A DNA stretch of 41,456 nt, taken from positions 1-41,456 of the forward strand of contig JALHMO010000047.1 in NCBI GenBank assembly GCA_022844015.1, given 5' to 3'. This document shows positions 1 to 10,696 of this stretch, piece by piece. Origin of the DNA: Reyranella sp. (lineage in GTDB: Bacteria; Pseudomonadota; Alphaproteobacteria; Reyranellales; Reyranellaceae). Each line of letters begins with the position of its first letter. Positions within the stretch are counted from its first letter, which is position 1. The notes beneath the pieces were generated by a model. The model saw only the letters and a list, made by a program, of their open reading frames with translations. It had not been told where the DNA came from and searched no databases. The translations under genes were made by a program, and so were the position numbers.

Positions 1-3000
1 AGCCCCGGCGGCACCGTGCAGGGAAGCGGAGGCTTCCTGGGCGGCGCCGGCGGCCTGTTCGTCGGCGGCGGCGGCGCGGGGCTCGGCGGGGCGATCTTCG
101 TCCAGCAGGGCGGGACCATCACCGTGACCGGCGAGCTCAACGTCTCCGGCAGCGCCGTGCAGGGCGGCGCCGGGGTCCCCAATGGAAAGGACAAGCCGGG
201 CGACCCCGGCAAGTCGGCCGGCACCGGCTTGTTCCTTCACGGCAACGGGACGCTCACGCTCTCCACCGGTCCGTCGCAGACGCAGCGGATCGGCGACGCC
301 ATCGTCGACGCGACCGGCGCCGGCACCTACTCGGGCAGCATCTCGGGCACCGGCTCGCTGACCAAGACCGGCACGGGCGTGCTGACGGTGACGGGAGCCA
401 ACACCCACTCGGGCGGCACATCGGTCACCGGGGGCGCGCTGCTGTTCGGCTCGGACGCCAGCCTGGGCGCGCCGGGCACGCACATCGACCTGAACGGCGG
501 CTCGATCGGCCCGGCCTCCGGTTTCCAGGCGAACAGCCGTGCCGTCACCCTAACCGGCCGGGCGGCTTCGTCACCGACCACGGCGAGCTTTCCTGGACGG
601 GCGTGATCGGCGGCACCGGCACCCTGGTCAAGTCCGGCGCGCGTCCGCTGAGCCTCGGCGCGGCCAACACCTACGCCGGCGGCACGGCGGTCGAGGGCGG
701 CCAGCTCCGCTTCACCACGGACGCCAACCTGGGCGCCGCCGGCACGGGCATCACGCTGTCCGGTGGCGGCCTGATCGGCACCCTGGAGGGCTCGGTGGCG
801 GCGCTCTCGATCGGCCGGCCCATCACCCTGTCCGGCGGCGGCGGCATCCTGGTGGCCCTTCATCCGCTGGTCTGGAGCGGCAACATCGGCGGCGAGGGCC
901 AGCTCGTGAAGACCGGCCCCGGCGTGCTCCAGCTCACCGGAAGCAACACCTACTCCGGCGGCACGCGCGTCGAGCTCGGCACCCTGCAGGTCGCCGCCGA
1001 CGACAAGCTCGGCGCCGCCGGCACGCGCGTCACCCTGGCCAACAATGGCGGCCTGTGGGCCACGGAGAGCTTCACCACGGCGCGGCCCTTCACGCTGGCC
1101 GAGCCCGGCGGCGTCTTCCAGCTCGACGCCGGCCGCACCCTCACCCTGACCGGCACGATCGACGGCGGGATACTCGGCATGGTCGGCACCGGCACGCTCG
1201 TCCTCGCCGGCACCAGCAACTATGCCGGCATCAACAACAACGGCGGCACGGTGCAGGGCACCGCCGCGACCCTGCGCGGCACCATCGCCTTCGACACCAA
1301 TGCCGACAACCCGAACGCGCGCTCGGTCACCTTCGACCAGGCGAGCGACGGCACGTTCTCCGGCACCATCACCGGCCTCGGCAGCGTCGCCAAGATCGGC
1401 AGCGGCACGCTGACGCTCGCCGGCGACAACACCTACAGCCGCGGCACCACTGTCTCGGCCGGCACCCTGCGGGGCACCACCCGCAGCCTGCAGGGCGCCA
1501 TCGCCAGCACCGCCGCGCTGATCTTCGACCAGGCCTTCGACGGCGCCTATGCCGGCAGCCTGAGCGGCAGCGGCACGCTCGCCAAGAACGGCACCGGCCG
1601 GGTGAACCTCACCGGCACCAGCAGCGTCGGCGGCGGCACGACCATCAATGCCGGCGCCCTGGCGGTGAACGGCCACCTGACCAGCAACGTCGTCATCAAC
1701 CAGAACGGCACCCTGGCCGGCAGCGGCAACGTCACCGGCAACATCGTCGTCAACGGCGGCACCATCGAGCCGGGCAACTCGATCGGCCACCTGACGATCG
1801 ACGGCAACTTCACCTTCAACGCCGGGACCTATGGCGTCGAGCTCAATGCCAGGGGCGACAGCGACCGCATCGCCGTCATCGGCGCCGGCCACACGGTGAC
1901 CATCAGGGCGGGCACCCTCCAGGTCCTGCCCGAGGCCGGCACCTACGTGCCCAACACGACCTACACCATCGTCACGTCGGCCGGCGGCGGCACCGTCGAG
2001 TTCGACACCATCGCGGGCGGCGTCGGCTTCCTGACGCCCAAGGTCTGGTTCGAGCGCGACAACGTCCATCTCGCGCTGGTGCTGGCGCCCAACGCCTTCC
2101 GCTCGGCCGGCCAGACGCCGAACCAGCAGGCGGTCGGCGGCGCGCTCGATACTGCCGCCGCCGGCGGCACCGTCGGCGGCCTGGTCACCGCCATGGCCAA
2201 CCTGCCGACCGCCCAGGGCGCGCCCGCGCTGCAGGCGCTCGGCGGGCAGCCCTGGGCCGATTTCGGCACGGTGAACATCCGCGCCGGCCAGCTGTTCATG
2301 AACGCGATCGGGCGCCAGGTCGCGATCGATCGCGGCGCCGGCCCGGGTGCGGCGCGGAGCGTGGCGCTCGCCGAGGCCTGCGTCGCCGCCTGCGACGTCG
2401 ACACTGGAGGCGCGCCGCCGCGCCTCTCCGCCTGGCTGAGCGGCATCGGCGGCACCGGCAGCGTGCTGGGCGACGGCAATGCCGGCGGCCTCGGCTACAC
2501 CCTGGGCGGCGCCGCCTTCGGCATCGGCTATCGCCCGGACCCGCGTTTCATGGTCGGCATCGCCGGCGGCTACCTGGGCGGCCAGCAATGGGTCAACGGC
2601 TTCGCCGGCAACGGCTACACCGATTCGCTGAGCATCGCGCTCTACGGCTCGTTCGCCCCGAACGGCGCGCGCGGCGGCTTCTACGCCGATGCGCTGGCGG
2701 GCTACGCCAACGCCAGCAACCGGATGCAGCGCATCGTCTCCCTGCCCGGCCTGCCGACCGGCATCACGAGCGGCAGCACCACCGCCAGCCAGTTCCTCGG
2801 CCAGGTCGAGACCGGCTACCGCTTCGCGCTCGGCGCCACGGGGAGCACCCTGGGCAACACCTCGATCAGCCCGTTCGCCCGCCTGCAAATCGGCTCGAGC
2901 ACGCAGGCCGCCTTCGGCGAGAGCGGCTCCAGCCTGTTCAACCTTTCGGTCGCGCAGCAGACCACTACATCGGTGCGCACGACCGTCGGCGCCGATCTCG

Positions 3001-3290
3001 CCACGCGCTTCGATCTCGGCCGCGGCACGCCAGTCGACATCGGCCTGCGGCTGGGCTGGATGCACGAGCTCGCCGACACGGCGCGACCGATGACGGCGGC
3101 CTTCGCCGCCGCGCCCGGCGCGCAATTCACCGTGCTGGGCGCCACGCCGCAGCGCGACAGCGCGCTGGTCGGCTTCTCCGCCGCGGCGGCACTAAGCGAA
3201 CGCCTCTCATTGTTCGCGAGCTACGACGGCGAGCTGGGCGGCGGCACCGACAGCCATCAGCTCAGGGTCGGCTTCCGGCTGACCTGGTGA
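1..3290 (+). pseudogene. autotransporter, 5'-truncated by the window and split by a -1 frameshift
   Basis: This is a type V secreted outer-membrane autotransporter. The passenger is Gly/Ser/Thr-rich and carries many copies of the autotransporter-associated beta-strand repeat (blocks such as GTGTLVKSGA...NTYAGGT and GSLTKTGTGVL...NTHSGG). From about 2420 it turns into a C-terminal beta-barrel domain ending in LRVGFRLTW, with the terminal aromatic residue typical of outer-membrane barrels. A Cys pair (ACVAAC) precedes the barrel. The reading frame is open from base 1 to a TGA at 604-606. The repeat unit continues without a gap in the next frame (GGFVTDHGELSWTG, about 560-602) and stays open to 3290. 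One base therefore seems to be missing near 550-561, at the run accggccgggcgg. Either this is a true frameshift or a sequencing error; if it is real, no barrel is made from the upstream start. The gene start lies outside the window. Confidence 0.85.
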
Positions 3291-3362
3291 CCGCCGGAAA
3301 CACTACCGGCAGGGCTGCGCCCCCGCTAACATGGCCGATCGGGAGCAAGGGGGATGCGAGGC

Positions 3363-4361
3363 ATGAGCGATCTTTCACGGCGCGCCGCACTCGCGGGGCT
3401 GCTGGCCGCCGGAACCGGCACGGCAGCCGCCATCGGAACTGCTCCGGGGGCGCGGGCGGCCGACTGGCCCACCAAGACCGTCACCATCGTGGTCCCCTAT
3501 CCCGCGGGCGGCGGCTCGGACACCTTCGCCCGGCCGATCGCCGCATCGATGGCCGACCGCTTCAAGCAATCCGTCGTGGTCGACAACAAGAGCGGCGCCG
3601 GCGGCACGGTCGGCACGGCCGTCGTCGCCCGCGCGCCGGCCGACGGCTACACGCTCCTGCTGGGCGACACCGGTCTCACCTACGCCCCGCAGATCTATCC
3701 CAAGGCGGATTTCGACTTCGCCCGCGACTTCGCGCCGATCAGCGCCGTGGCGCGCGCGCCCTATGTGCTGGTGGTCAACCCGGCCAAGCTCGACGTCGCG
3801 ACCCTGGCCGCCTTCATCGCGGCGGCCAAGGCCAAGCCAGGCGGCATCGACATGGGCTCGACCGGCCCCGGCTCGGTGACCCACCTCGCCATCGACCTGT
3901 TCGAGGAGCGCGCCGGCGTGAAGCTGAACCACGTGCCCTACCGCGGCGGCGCACCGATGCTGCAGGACCTGCTGGCCGGCCAGGTCGCGGCGGCGTTCCT
4001 GGTCGCCGGCGCGGCGGCCCCGCAGATCAAGTCCGGCAAGCTGCGCGCGCTCGCCATCGCCAATCGCCGGCGCGAGCCGCTGCTGGCCGACGTGCCGACC
4101 ATGGAAGAGGCCGGCCTGCCCGACTTCCGCGCCACCATCTGGTTCGGCCTGTTCGCGCCCAGGCGCACGCCCGACGCCGTCCTCGATCTCCTGCACCGCG
4201 CCGTGCAGGCCGCCCTCGTCGAGGACAAGATCAAGGCGATGTGGACCGAGCAGGCCGCGCGCGTCGAGCCGGAAAGCCGCGCCGACTTCGCCCGCTTCGT
4301 GGCCGCCGACTCCGAGCGCTGGAGCCGCATCGCCAAGGCGGCCAACGTCAAGCTGGAGTAG
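3363..4361 (+). CDS. TctC/Bug-family tripartite tricarboxylate transporter substrate-binding protein
   Basis: This is a periplasmic solute-binding protein of the Bug/TctC family, which binds carboxylates or other small organic ligands. The N-terminus (SDLSRRAALAGLLAAG, ending ARAADWP) looks like a twin-arginine signal with AxA cleavage. It is followed by the family hallmarks TVTIVVPYPAGGGSD, DNKSGAGGTVGT, DGYTLLLGD, and HVPYRGGAPMLQDLLAGQV. Mature length of about 300 residues is usual. I chose the ATG at 3363, about 10 nt after AAGGGGG; an in-frame ATG at 3354 sits directly against that sequence. No TctA or TctB membrane gene is nearby, so it is an orphan, as is common for this greatly expanded family. 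The ligand cannot be predicted. Confidence 0.9.
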   Translation: MSDLSRRAALAGLLAAGTGTAAAIGTAPGARAADWPTKTVTIVVPYPAGGGSDTFARPIAASMADRFKQSVVVDNKSGAGGTVGTAVVARAPADGYTLLLGDTGLTYAPQIYPKADFDFARDFAPISAVARAPYVLVVNPAKLDVATLAAFIAAAKAKPGGIDMGSTGPGSVTHLAIDLFEERAGVKLNHVPYRGGAPMLQDLLAGQVAAAFLVAGAAAPQIKSGKLRALAIANRRREPLLADVPTMEEAGLPDFRATIWFGLFAPRRTPDAVLDLLHRAVQAALVEDKIKAMWTEQAARVEPESRADFARFVAADSERWSRIAKAANVKLE

Positions 4362-4490
4362 CGGCGGCGCCATCCCCGCTCTGGCGCACTTCGTGCTCGA
4401 GAATCGCCGGGGACGTGTCATGCAGGGGCCGGCCGGCACGACTCGACCTCTCGATGCCGACAACAGGGGCCAGGCACGCGGGATGACGGG

Positions 4491-5303
4491 ATGAAGATTC
4501 GCGTCGGCTACGAGCTGATCTACGACTTCCCGCAGCCCACGCCCATGATCATGGTGCTCGGCGTCCATTTCACGCGCGCGCCCGACGTCGTGGTGCCCGA
4601 TTGGCTGACCACCGATCCCGCCGTGACGATCGCGCCTTACCGCGACGTCTACGGCAACTGGTGCAGCCGCCTGGTGGCGCCGGCCGGCCGCATGCGGCTG
4701 TCGGGCGACGGCCTGGTGCGCGATTCGGGCCTGCCCGACGTGGTCGCGCCGAGCGCGCCGCAGCACGCGGTCGAGGATCTGCCGGCCGAGACGATCGCCT
4801 ATCTGCTCGGCAGCCGCTATTGCGAGACCGACCGGCTGTCCGACGTCGCCTGGTCGCTGTTCGCAGGCACGCCGCCGGGATGGCCGCGCGTCCAGGCGAT
4901 CTGCGACTACGTCCACCAGCGCATCGGCTTCGGCTACCAGCATGCGCGCCCGACCAAGACGGCGTGGGAGGCCTACATCGAGGGCACCGGCGTCTGTCGC
5001 GACTACGCCCACCTCGCCATCGCCCTGTGCCGCTGCATGAACATCCCGGCGCGCTACTGCACGGGCTATCTCGGCGACATCGGCATCCCGCCGCCCTATG
5101 GCCCGATGGATTTCGCGGCCTGGTTCGAGGCCTATCTCGGCGGACGCTGGTACACCTTCGACCCTCGCAACAACATCCCGCGCATCGGGCGCATCCTGAT
5201 CGGCCAGGGACGCGACGCCTCGGACGTCCCGATCGCCCATACCTTCGGCCCCAACACGCTGGTCGGCTTCAGGGTGTGGACCGACGAGGTCGTGGCACCT
5301 TGA
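4491..5303 (+). CDS. transglutaminase-like superfamily protein
   Basis: 270 residues with no signal peptide. The N-terminal half is a beta-rich region; the C-terminal half is a transglutaminase-like (papain-fold) core. The likely nucleophile is C169 in GTGVCRDYAH, and D224 in WYTFDPRNN fits the acidic residue of the triad. Where the family usually has HAW, this protein reads FAAWFEAY, so the catalytic His is replaced by Ala at about residue 209. From memory, related alphaproteobacterial proteins also lack this His, so it may be a subfamily trait. The true activity (protease, amidase or none) is uncertain. The gene stands alone 129 nt after the TctC-like gene, with no evident strong ribosome-binding site. 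Confidence 0.85.
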   Translation: MKIRVGYELIYDFPQPTPMIMVLGVHFTRAPDVVVPDWLTTDPAVTIAPYRDVYGNWCSRLVAPAGRMRLSGDGLVRDSGLPDVVAPSAPQHAVEDLPAETIAYLLGSRYCETDRLSDVAWSLFAGTPPGWPRVQAICDYVHQRIGFGYQHARPTKTAWEAYIEGTGVCRDYAHLAIALCRCMNIPARYCTGYLGDIGIPPPYGPMDFAAWFEAYLGGRWYTFDPRNNIPRIGRILIGQGRDASDVPIAHTFGPNTLVGFRVWTDEVVAP

Positions 5304-5340
5304 GCGCATGTGACTTTATCTTGAAGGCGAACTTCATCTT

Positions 5341-5434
5341 GTCATCCTGAGCGCAGCGAAGGATCTCACGCCAGAAGGTCAAAAGTACGCTCGTAACCAA
5401 CGGCGATGAGGTCCTTCGCTGCGCTCAGGACGAC
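5341..5434. repeat. 27-bp inverted repeat pair between the transglutaminase gene and groES
   Basis: Positions 5341-5367 and 5408-5434 are inverted copies matching at 25 of 27 positions. The core is tcctgagcgcagcgaagga. They enclose about 40 nt. This layout resembles paired REP (REPIN-like) elements; similar CCTGAGCGCAGCGAAGGA units are, from memory, scattered through several alphaproteobacterial genomes. In RNA it would form a long stem-loop and could also separate the transcripts of the transglutaminase and groESL genes. Confidence 0.8.
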
Positions 5435-5555
5435 AGAAAAGTGCAGATATCGCTTGTCCGCTGCCGAAAGATCACCATCTTAACGTCAGCTCCTGCGCCG
5501 CGGGCGCCGAGCATCCTCTCCCCGAAACAATCGAATATCCCGAGTGAGAAACGCC

Positions 5556-7572
<2,017 letters not shown>

Positions 7573-7589
7573 GACGCGCCCGCGCCGGG

Positions 7590-7612
7590 GCGCGCTCCCG
7601 CCGGGAGCGCGC
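7590..7612 (+). terminator. GC-rich hairpin after groEL
   Basis: A perfect 10-bp stem (gcgcgctccc / gggagcgcgc) with a 3-nt loop lies 17 nt after the groEL stop. There is no T-tract, so termination efficiency is uncertain; it could also act as an mRNA-stabilising 3' stem. Confidence 0.55.
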
Positions 7613-7649
7613 CGCTCATAGGCGTTAACGTTGGCAGGTCCGGCGCAGT

Positions 7650-7900
7650 CCTCATCCTGAGGAGGTCGCGTAGCGACCGTCTCGAAGGATGGGCGACACA
7701 CGAGGTCGTTGGAAAACCGGTGTCGAAGCATCCGATTTGCTGCCGCCCAAAGGGCGAAGGTGACTTCGCCCGAATCGAGACGCCGCGCTCCGCGCGGCTC
7801 CTCAGGGTGAGGAGGGGAGCGCGTCGAAGGACGGGCCGCTCCTTCAGGGTGAGGTCATTGGTAAAGTTGACGTCCATGAACGCGCCACTCCAGTGGCGCT
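7650..7900. repeat. cluster of short REP-like hairpins
   Basis: This gene-free stretch holds several palindromes. They include cctcatcctgagg followed by ggtcgcgtagcgacc (about 7653-7677), a perfect 8-bp stem with a 4-nt loop at 7752-7771 (gggcgaag...cttcgccc), gccgcgctccgcgcggc near 7782-7798, two cagggtgagg units near 7803 and 7832, and a perfect 8-bp stem with a 2-nt loop at 7882-7899 (gcgccact...agtggcgc). I see no credible gene on either strand. It looks like tandemly accumulated extragenic palindromes. Confidence 0.65.
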
Positions 7901-7933
7901 CATGGGATGTGTGATCGGCAACAAGAGCGCCGC

Positions 7934-7974
7934 TTTGGCGGAGTTTACTCCGCCACCAGTTGCGCGCTCCCAGC
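7934..7974 (+). repeat. 41-nt dispersed repeat, copy 1
   Basis: This element matches the reverse complement of 41416-41456 at 40 of 41 positions. It contains a perfect palindrome, ggcggagt-tt-actccgcc (7937-7954). The second copy is cut by the end of the window, so the full repeat may be longer. Confidence 0.8.
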
Positions 7975-8042
7975 AACGAGCTTCATCCCTGAGGGGCGGA
8001 GACCCCTCCCCGCCCGCAGCGACAGCTCCGACAGGAGGCACC

Positions 8043-8552
8043 ATGACCTTGCGACCAGAATACGCCCTCGGGCATTCCCCCTATAACCCATTCCTCTTCG
8101 CTGCCGTCGGCGAGGAGCAGAACGGCGCCACGCTCACGGTCCAGAGCGCCCTGACGCGGCTCGGCTTCGACCCGTGGCGCGAGGCTGCCCGCCTGTCGGG
8201 CCTGCCCCGGGACACCGCGGCGGGCGCGCTCGCCGTGTCGATCGCGATGCTGCCCGAAGGCGACTGGAAGGCCTCGGAGTCGGAGGCGATCGCCACGCGC
8301 CTGGTGAGCTGGCTGCCAGCGCCGGGCGGCGCGCCAACCGTTCCTGCGGTCGAGGCCGGTCGCAGCGACGGCAAGGCGATCGAGAAGTTCGAGAGGACCG
8401 AGACGACCGGAGGCATACCGATGACGCGGGGGTTTGTGGCAGTGGTGGCGTGGGGCGTGCTTGCCGCCGCGCTGCTGTTCTTTGCGATGCAGTACTTCAG
8501 CAGCAACAATCTCGAGACCAGCCAACGCGCGGGCGAGTCGACGCAGCAATAG
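8043..8552 (+). CDS. hypothetical single-pass membrane protein
   Basis: 169 residues of unknown function. The ATG at 8043 follows a perfect AGGAGG (8033-8038) by 4 nt. The first 110 residues are soluble and Ala/Glu-rich (AALTVQ-like helices, WREAARLSGLP, EGDWKASESEAIATRLVSWLP). One strong membrane segment follows near residues 130-150 (FVAVVAWGVLAAALLFFAM), then a short polar tail ending ESTQQ. The topology suggests a cytosolic N-terminal domain anchored by a C-terminal helix. The last 59 nt of the gene, stop codon included, recur at 9867-9925 beyond the toxin-antitoxin operon. I do not recognise a family. Confidence 0.6.
   Translation: MTLRPEYALGHSPYNPFLFAAVGEEQNGATLTVQSALTRLGFDPWREAARLSGLPRDTAAGALAVSIAMLPEGDWKASESEAIATRLVSWLPAPGGAPTVPAVEAGRSDGKAIEKFERTETTGGIPMTRGFVAVVAWGVLAAALLFFAMQYFSSNNLETSQRAGESTQQ
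8494..8552 (+). repeat. 59-bp direct repeat, copy 1 (3' end of the membrane-protein gene)
   Basis: This copy encodes the terminal residues FSSNNLETSQRAGES and the TAG stop of the upstream gene. It matches 9867-9925 with one mismatch. The two copies are 1373 bp apart in the same orientation and enclose a toxin-antitoxin operon. Confidence 0.85.
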
Positions 8553-8738
8553 AAGCCGGCTCGGCCCATCGAGCGGGATCCCGGCCGCAAGGCCCTCGTG
8601 ACGAGCCCGTTTGGCGACGGCGACGATGTCGTCGACTCATCGCCTCCCGATGCCCTCGCGATCCGCCATTTCCTTGCCCCTGCAAGGAGGCGGGGCAGAT
8701 GCCGCTCGCTCGCACACCCACGAACTGATCCGCGCCCC

Positions 8739-9062
8739 TCAGGCCGCCTTCACCGCCCGCGCCTGAATCTCCACGCCGAGCTTCCTGCGTACGACGCCGA
8801 CAATGGCGGCGAGATTGTCCATTGTCGGATTGCCATCCCTCGACAACATGCGATGCAGGCTCTTGACCGGCTTGCCCGTCTCCTTCGCAAGCGCCTCGAA
8901 CCCGACGGTTGCATTCACCAGGTCGCGCAGCACGAGCCTGGCGGTGTCGGCCTCGCCGTTCAGGAACAGGGTTGCGGCTTCGTCGAGCAGTGCCCTGGCG
9001 AACGCAGGATCGCGCTGCACGCGCTCGACGATCGTGCGCTTGAAGTCTCTCGTCAGAGCCAT
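8739..9062 (-). CDS. addiction-module antitoxin (COG3636-type HTH protein)
   Basis: 107 residues. This is a cytosolic DNA-binding antitoxin predicted to neutralise the toxin encoded just upstream and to repress the shared promoter. The start MALTRDFKRTIVERVQRD sits 6 nt after GGAGGTGAG. The C-terminal half is an HTH (FEALAKETGKPVKSLHRMLSRDGNPTMDNLAAIVGVVRRKLGVEI) of the kind found in COG3636 antidote proteins. It begins 5 nt after the toxin stop. This is the toxin-first order usual for the COG3657/COG3636 pairs. Confidence 0.85.
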   Translation of the reverse strand: MALTRDFKRTIVERVQRDPAFARALLDEAATLFLNGEADTARLVLRDLVNATVGFEALAKETGKPVKSLHRMLSRDGNPTMDNLAAIVGVVRRKLGVEIQARAVKAA

Positions 9063-9067
9063 TTCGC

Positions 9068-9418
9068 TCACCTCCTCTCCGCCCGCCCCGCCATTGCCGC
9101 TTTCCGGGCCCTGTACTCGGCCCACAAGGCCTTCGCTCGATCGATGTCGGCTTGCTGTCGATGCTTGGTTCCGCCGGCGAGCAGGACGATCAACGCCTCG
9201 CCATCCTTGCCGAGATAGATCCGATAGCCTGGCCCCCAGTCGATCCGATACTCGCCGATCGTGCCGATCCACTTCACGCCCGAGATGTTGCCCAATTCCA
9301 GCCGGATCACAGCCGTCGCCACCTTCGCCGCCGCCTGGGAATGGAGCCGATCGAACCAGGCACGATAGGGATTCGAGCCATCCTCGCGAACGTACTCGAC
9401 GACGGTCAGACCGTTCAT
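9068..9418 (-). CDS. RelE/ParE-superfamily addiction-module toxin (COG3657-type)
   Basis: 116 residues. The order of features fits the addiction-module killer protein family: NPYRAWFDRLHSQAAAKV, then LELGNISGVKWIG, GEYRIDWGPGYRIYLGKDGE, and LLAGGTKHRQQADIDRAKALW. The conserved GPGYRIY strand and the GGTKxxQxxDI tail are the best landmarks. RelE relatives usually inhibit translation by cutting mRNA, but the target of this branch is less well established. It is co-transcribed with the antitoxin. The ATG at 9418 has no Shine-Dalgarno sequence, and a TATAAG box lies only 7 nt upstream, so the message could be leaderless. Confidence 0.87.
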   Translation of the reverse strand: MNGLTVVEYVREDGSNPYRAWFDRLHSQAAAKVATAVIRLELGNISGVKWIGTIGEYRIDWGPGYRIYLGKDGEALIVLLAGGTKHRQQADIDRAKALWAEYRARKAAMAGRAERR

Positions 9419-9420
9419 AT

Positions 9421-9438
9421 GGTCACTTATAGGTTACC
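9421..9438 (-). promoter_or_regulatory. candidate operator/-10 region of the toxin-antitoxin operon
   Basis: An imperfect inverted repeat GGTCAC-N6-GTTACC lies directly upstream of the toxin start and encloses TATAAG on the minus strand. It fits autorepression by the HTH antitoxin. No convincing -35 element was seen at 16-18 nt. Confidence 0.4.
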
Positions 9439-9866
9439 AGTCAATGGTCTTCGTCGCGCCCTTCGCAGGTCGACGACGAGCGCGGCAGCTCGATGTGCCG
9501 CACGGCGGCGGCACGACCCTCGACCGCCAGTGTGAGGTCGGGTCGCGACCCTTCGCCCCGGACCACCCAGACGCGGTGCCGTCGTATCGCGAGAGCCGGG
9601 TGTGGATCGTCGAGAATACCAGACGAACGCTGCCGTCGTTCGGGAATGGTGCCCTCGTGGTCATGGTCCATCTTTTTCGAGGACCTCATGATAGTGCATA
9701 CGACAAAAGACTTACAACCGTAAAATCTGCCGGCCTTGACCGTACCCGCAACCCGGCACAAGCGGCGCCGGCCTCGTCAAAGGCTGTCCCTTCATGACGA
9801 CCCGTCAGGGTCGCTGTCGCGCCCACCCCGTCAGGCCGCGCGTCGGGCCGAGCGGCGAGCCGATCG

Positions 9867-9925
9867 ACTTCAGCAGCAACAATCTCGAGACCAGCCAACG
9901 CGCGGGCGAGTCGGCGCAGCAATAG
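9867..9925 (+). repeat. 59-bp direct repeat, copy 2
   Basis: This is a duplicate of 8494-8552 (58 of 59 identical), including the TAG stop. The sequence before it does not encode the rest of the membrane protein, so it is an isolated gene end. The copies enclose the toxin-antitoxin operon like a duplicated attachment or recombination site. Confidence 0.85.
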
Positions 9926-10108
9926 AGACCGGCCCGTCGACGATCGTCATGAAGGGAGCCTCATGGCGATCTATATCGTGCAACGCATGTCGGCACCCTG
10001 GCGCGCGGAAGAGTGGGTGAGAGCTCGACTGCCAGATCGCCGCCATCGCCCGCGGCCACGGAAGCGCTCGCGCTCGAACTCGCCGCCGCGCCAATCGGCG
10101 TCCACAAG

Positions 10109-10170
10109 TAGTCGAATTTCCATATCGCCAATAGCCAATTTTCCTTTGCACCAGTAGCCGCTTTCCGCGG
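10109..10170 (+). repeat. dispersed noncoding repeat, copy A
   Basis: The segment shares an ordered series of blocks with 12659-12722: gaatttcc, aatag, ttttcctttgc, agtagc/aatagc and tttccgcg, at roughly 70-75% identity by eye. Both copies are in the same orientation and flank the solute-binding-protein gene. Confidence 0.6.
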
Positions 10171-10696
10171 ATCACCCTTGCTCTCGAGCGCATCGTCGAC
10201 CGCGACCGTCGCCCGGGACAATCCGTCCTGACAGGATCTTCCGACATCTTCACGATGCCCAGGGCGCTCGACATCTTGGCGGGGCGCGCTTCGACGCTCA
10301 CGCTCCGGCCGTTCAGCGCCGCCGAGATCATGCGCGCGGGACCCTGCCGGCTCCTCGACATCGTGGGCCGCGAGCCTGTCGTCGACCCCAGGCACCTGCC
10401 CGCGCCCGCTGCCTGTCGAAGAGCCGACGCGATCGAGTGCTCTCCTTTGGCCCCGGGCGCCTGGCCCTGCCGCTCTCGACCCTGTGGTCCTTTCCCGTGG
10501 AGCGCAGCACATCCTGAGCAGGGTCCGCGAGCGTCGAGTTGCACACCCTTGCGGCACGCGGTGTCACCGCCACCCGGCGTTTGCTATGCTGAGACGCGAG
10601 GGAGACCCGGCGAGCGGACTGCCGAAGTCCGGCATCGACGCCGGCCGGTAGATCGTCGCCCGGCGCAGGACGAAGAGCACGCAGGGACAGGCCACG

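Larger units (their letters stand above)
9439..10696. other. 1.26-kb stretch without a convincing gene
   Basis: This stretch holds the second 59-bp direct repeat (9867-9925) and the first copy of a noncoding repeat (10109-10170). A minus-strand open frame at 9441-9761 (106 codons) and several longer frames at 10255-10690 lack a ribosome-binding site and recognisable motifs, and overlapping frames are equally open, as GC-rich noncoding DNA often is. It is most likely decayed sequence left by mobile or recombined DNA. Confidence 0.5.

Noticed and set aside
327..3125. 932-codon open frame on the minus strand
   Set aside because: Antisense to the clear autotransporter; Ala/Gly/Arg-rich shadow without start context.
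5303..5555. CIRCE or RpoH promoter before groES
   Set aside because: No TTAGCACTC-N9-GAGTGCTAA pattern; the CTTGAA near 5320 has no matching -10 at proper spacing.
9441..9761. 106-codon minus-strand frame upstream of the toxin gene
   Set aside because: Low-complexity Arg/Ser text, no ribosome-binding site, and a competing frame at 9434-9664.
10255..10690. Open frames before the solute-binding-protein gene
   Set aside because: Several frames are open at once on both strands with no ribosome-binding site or motif.
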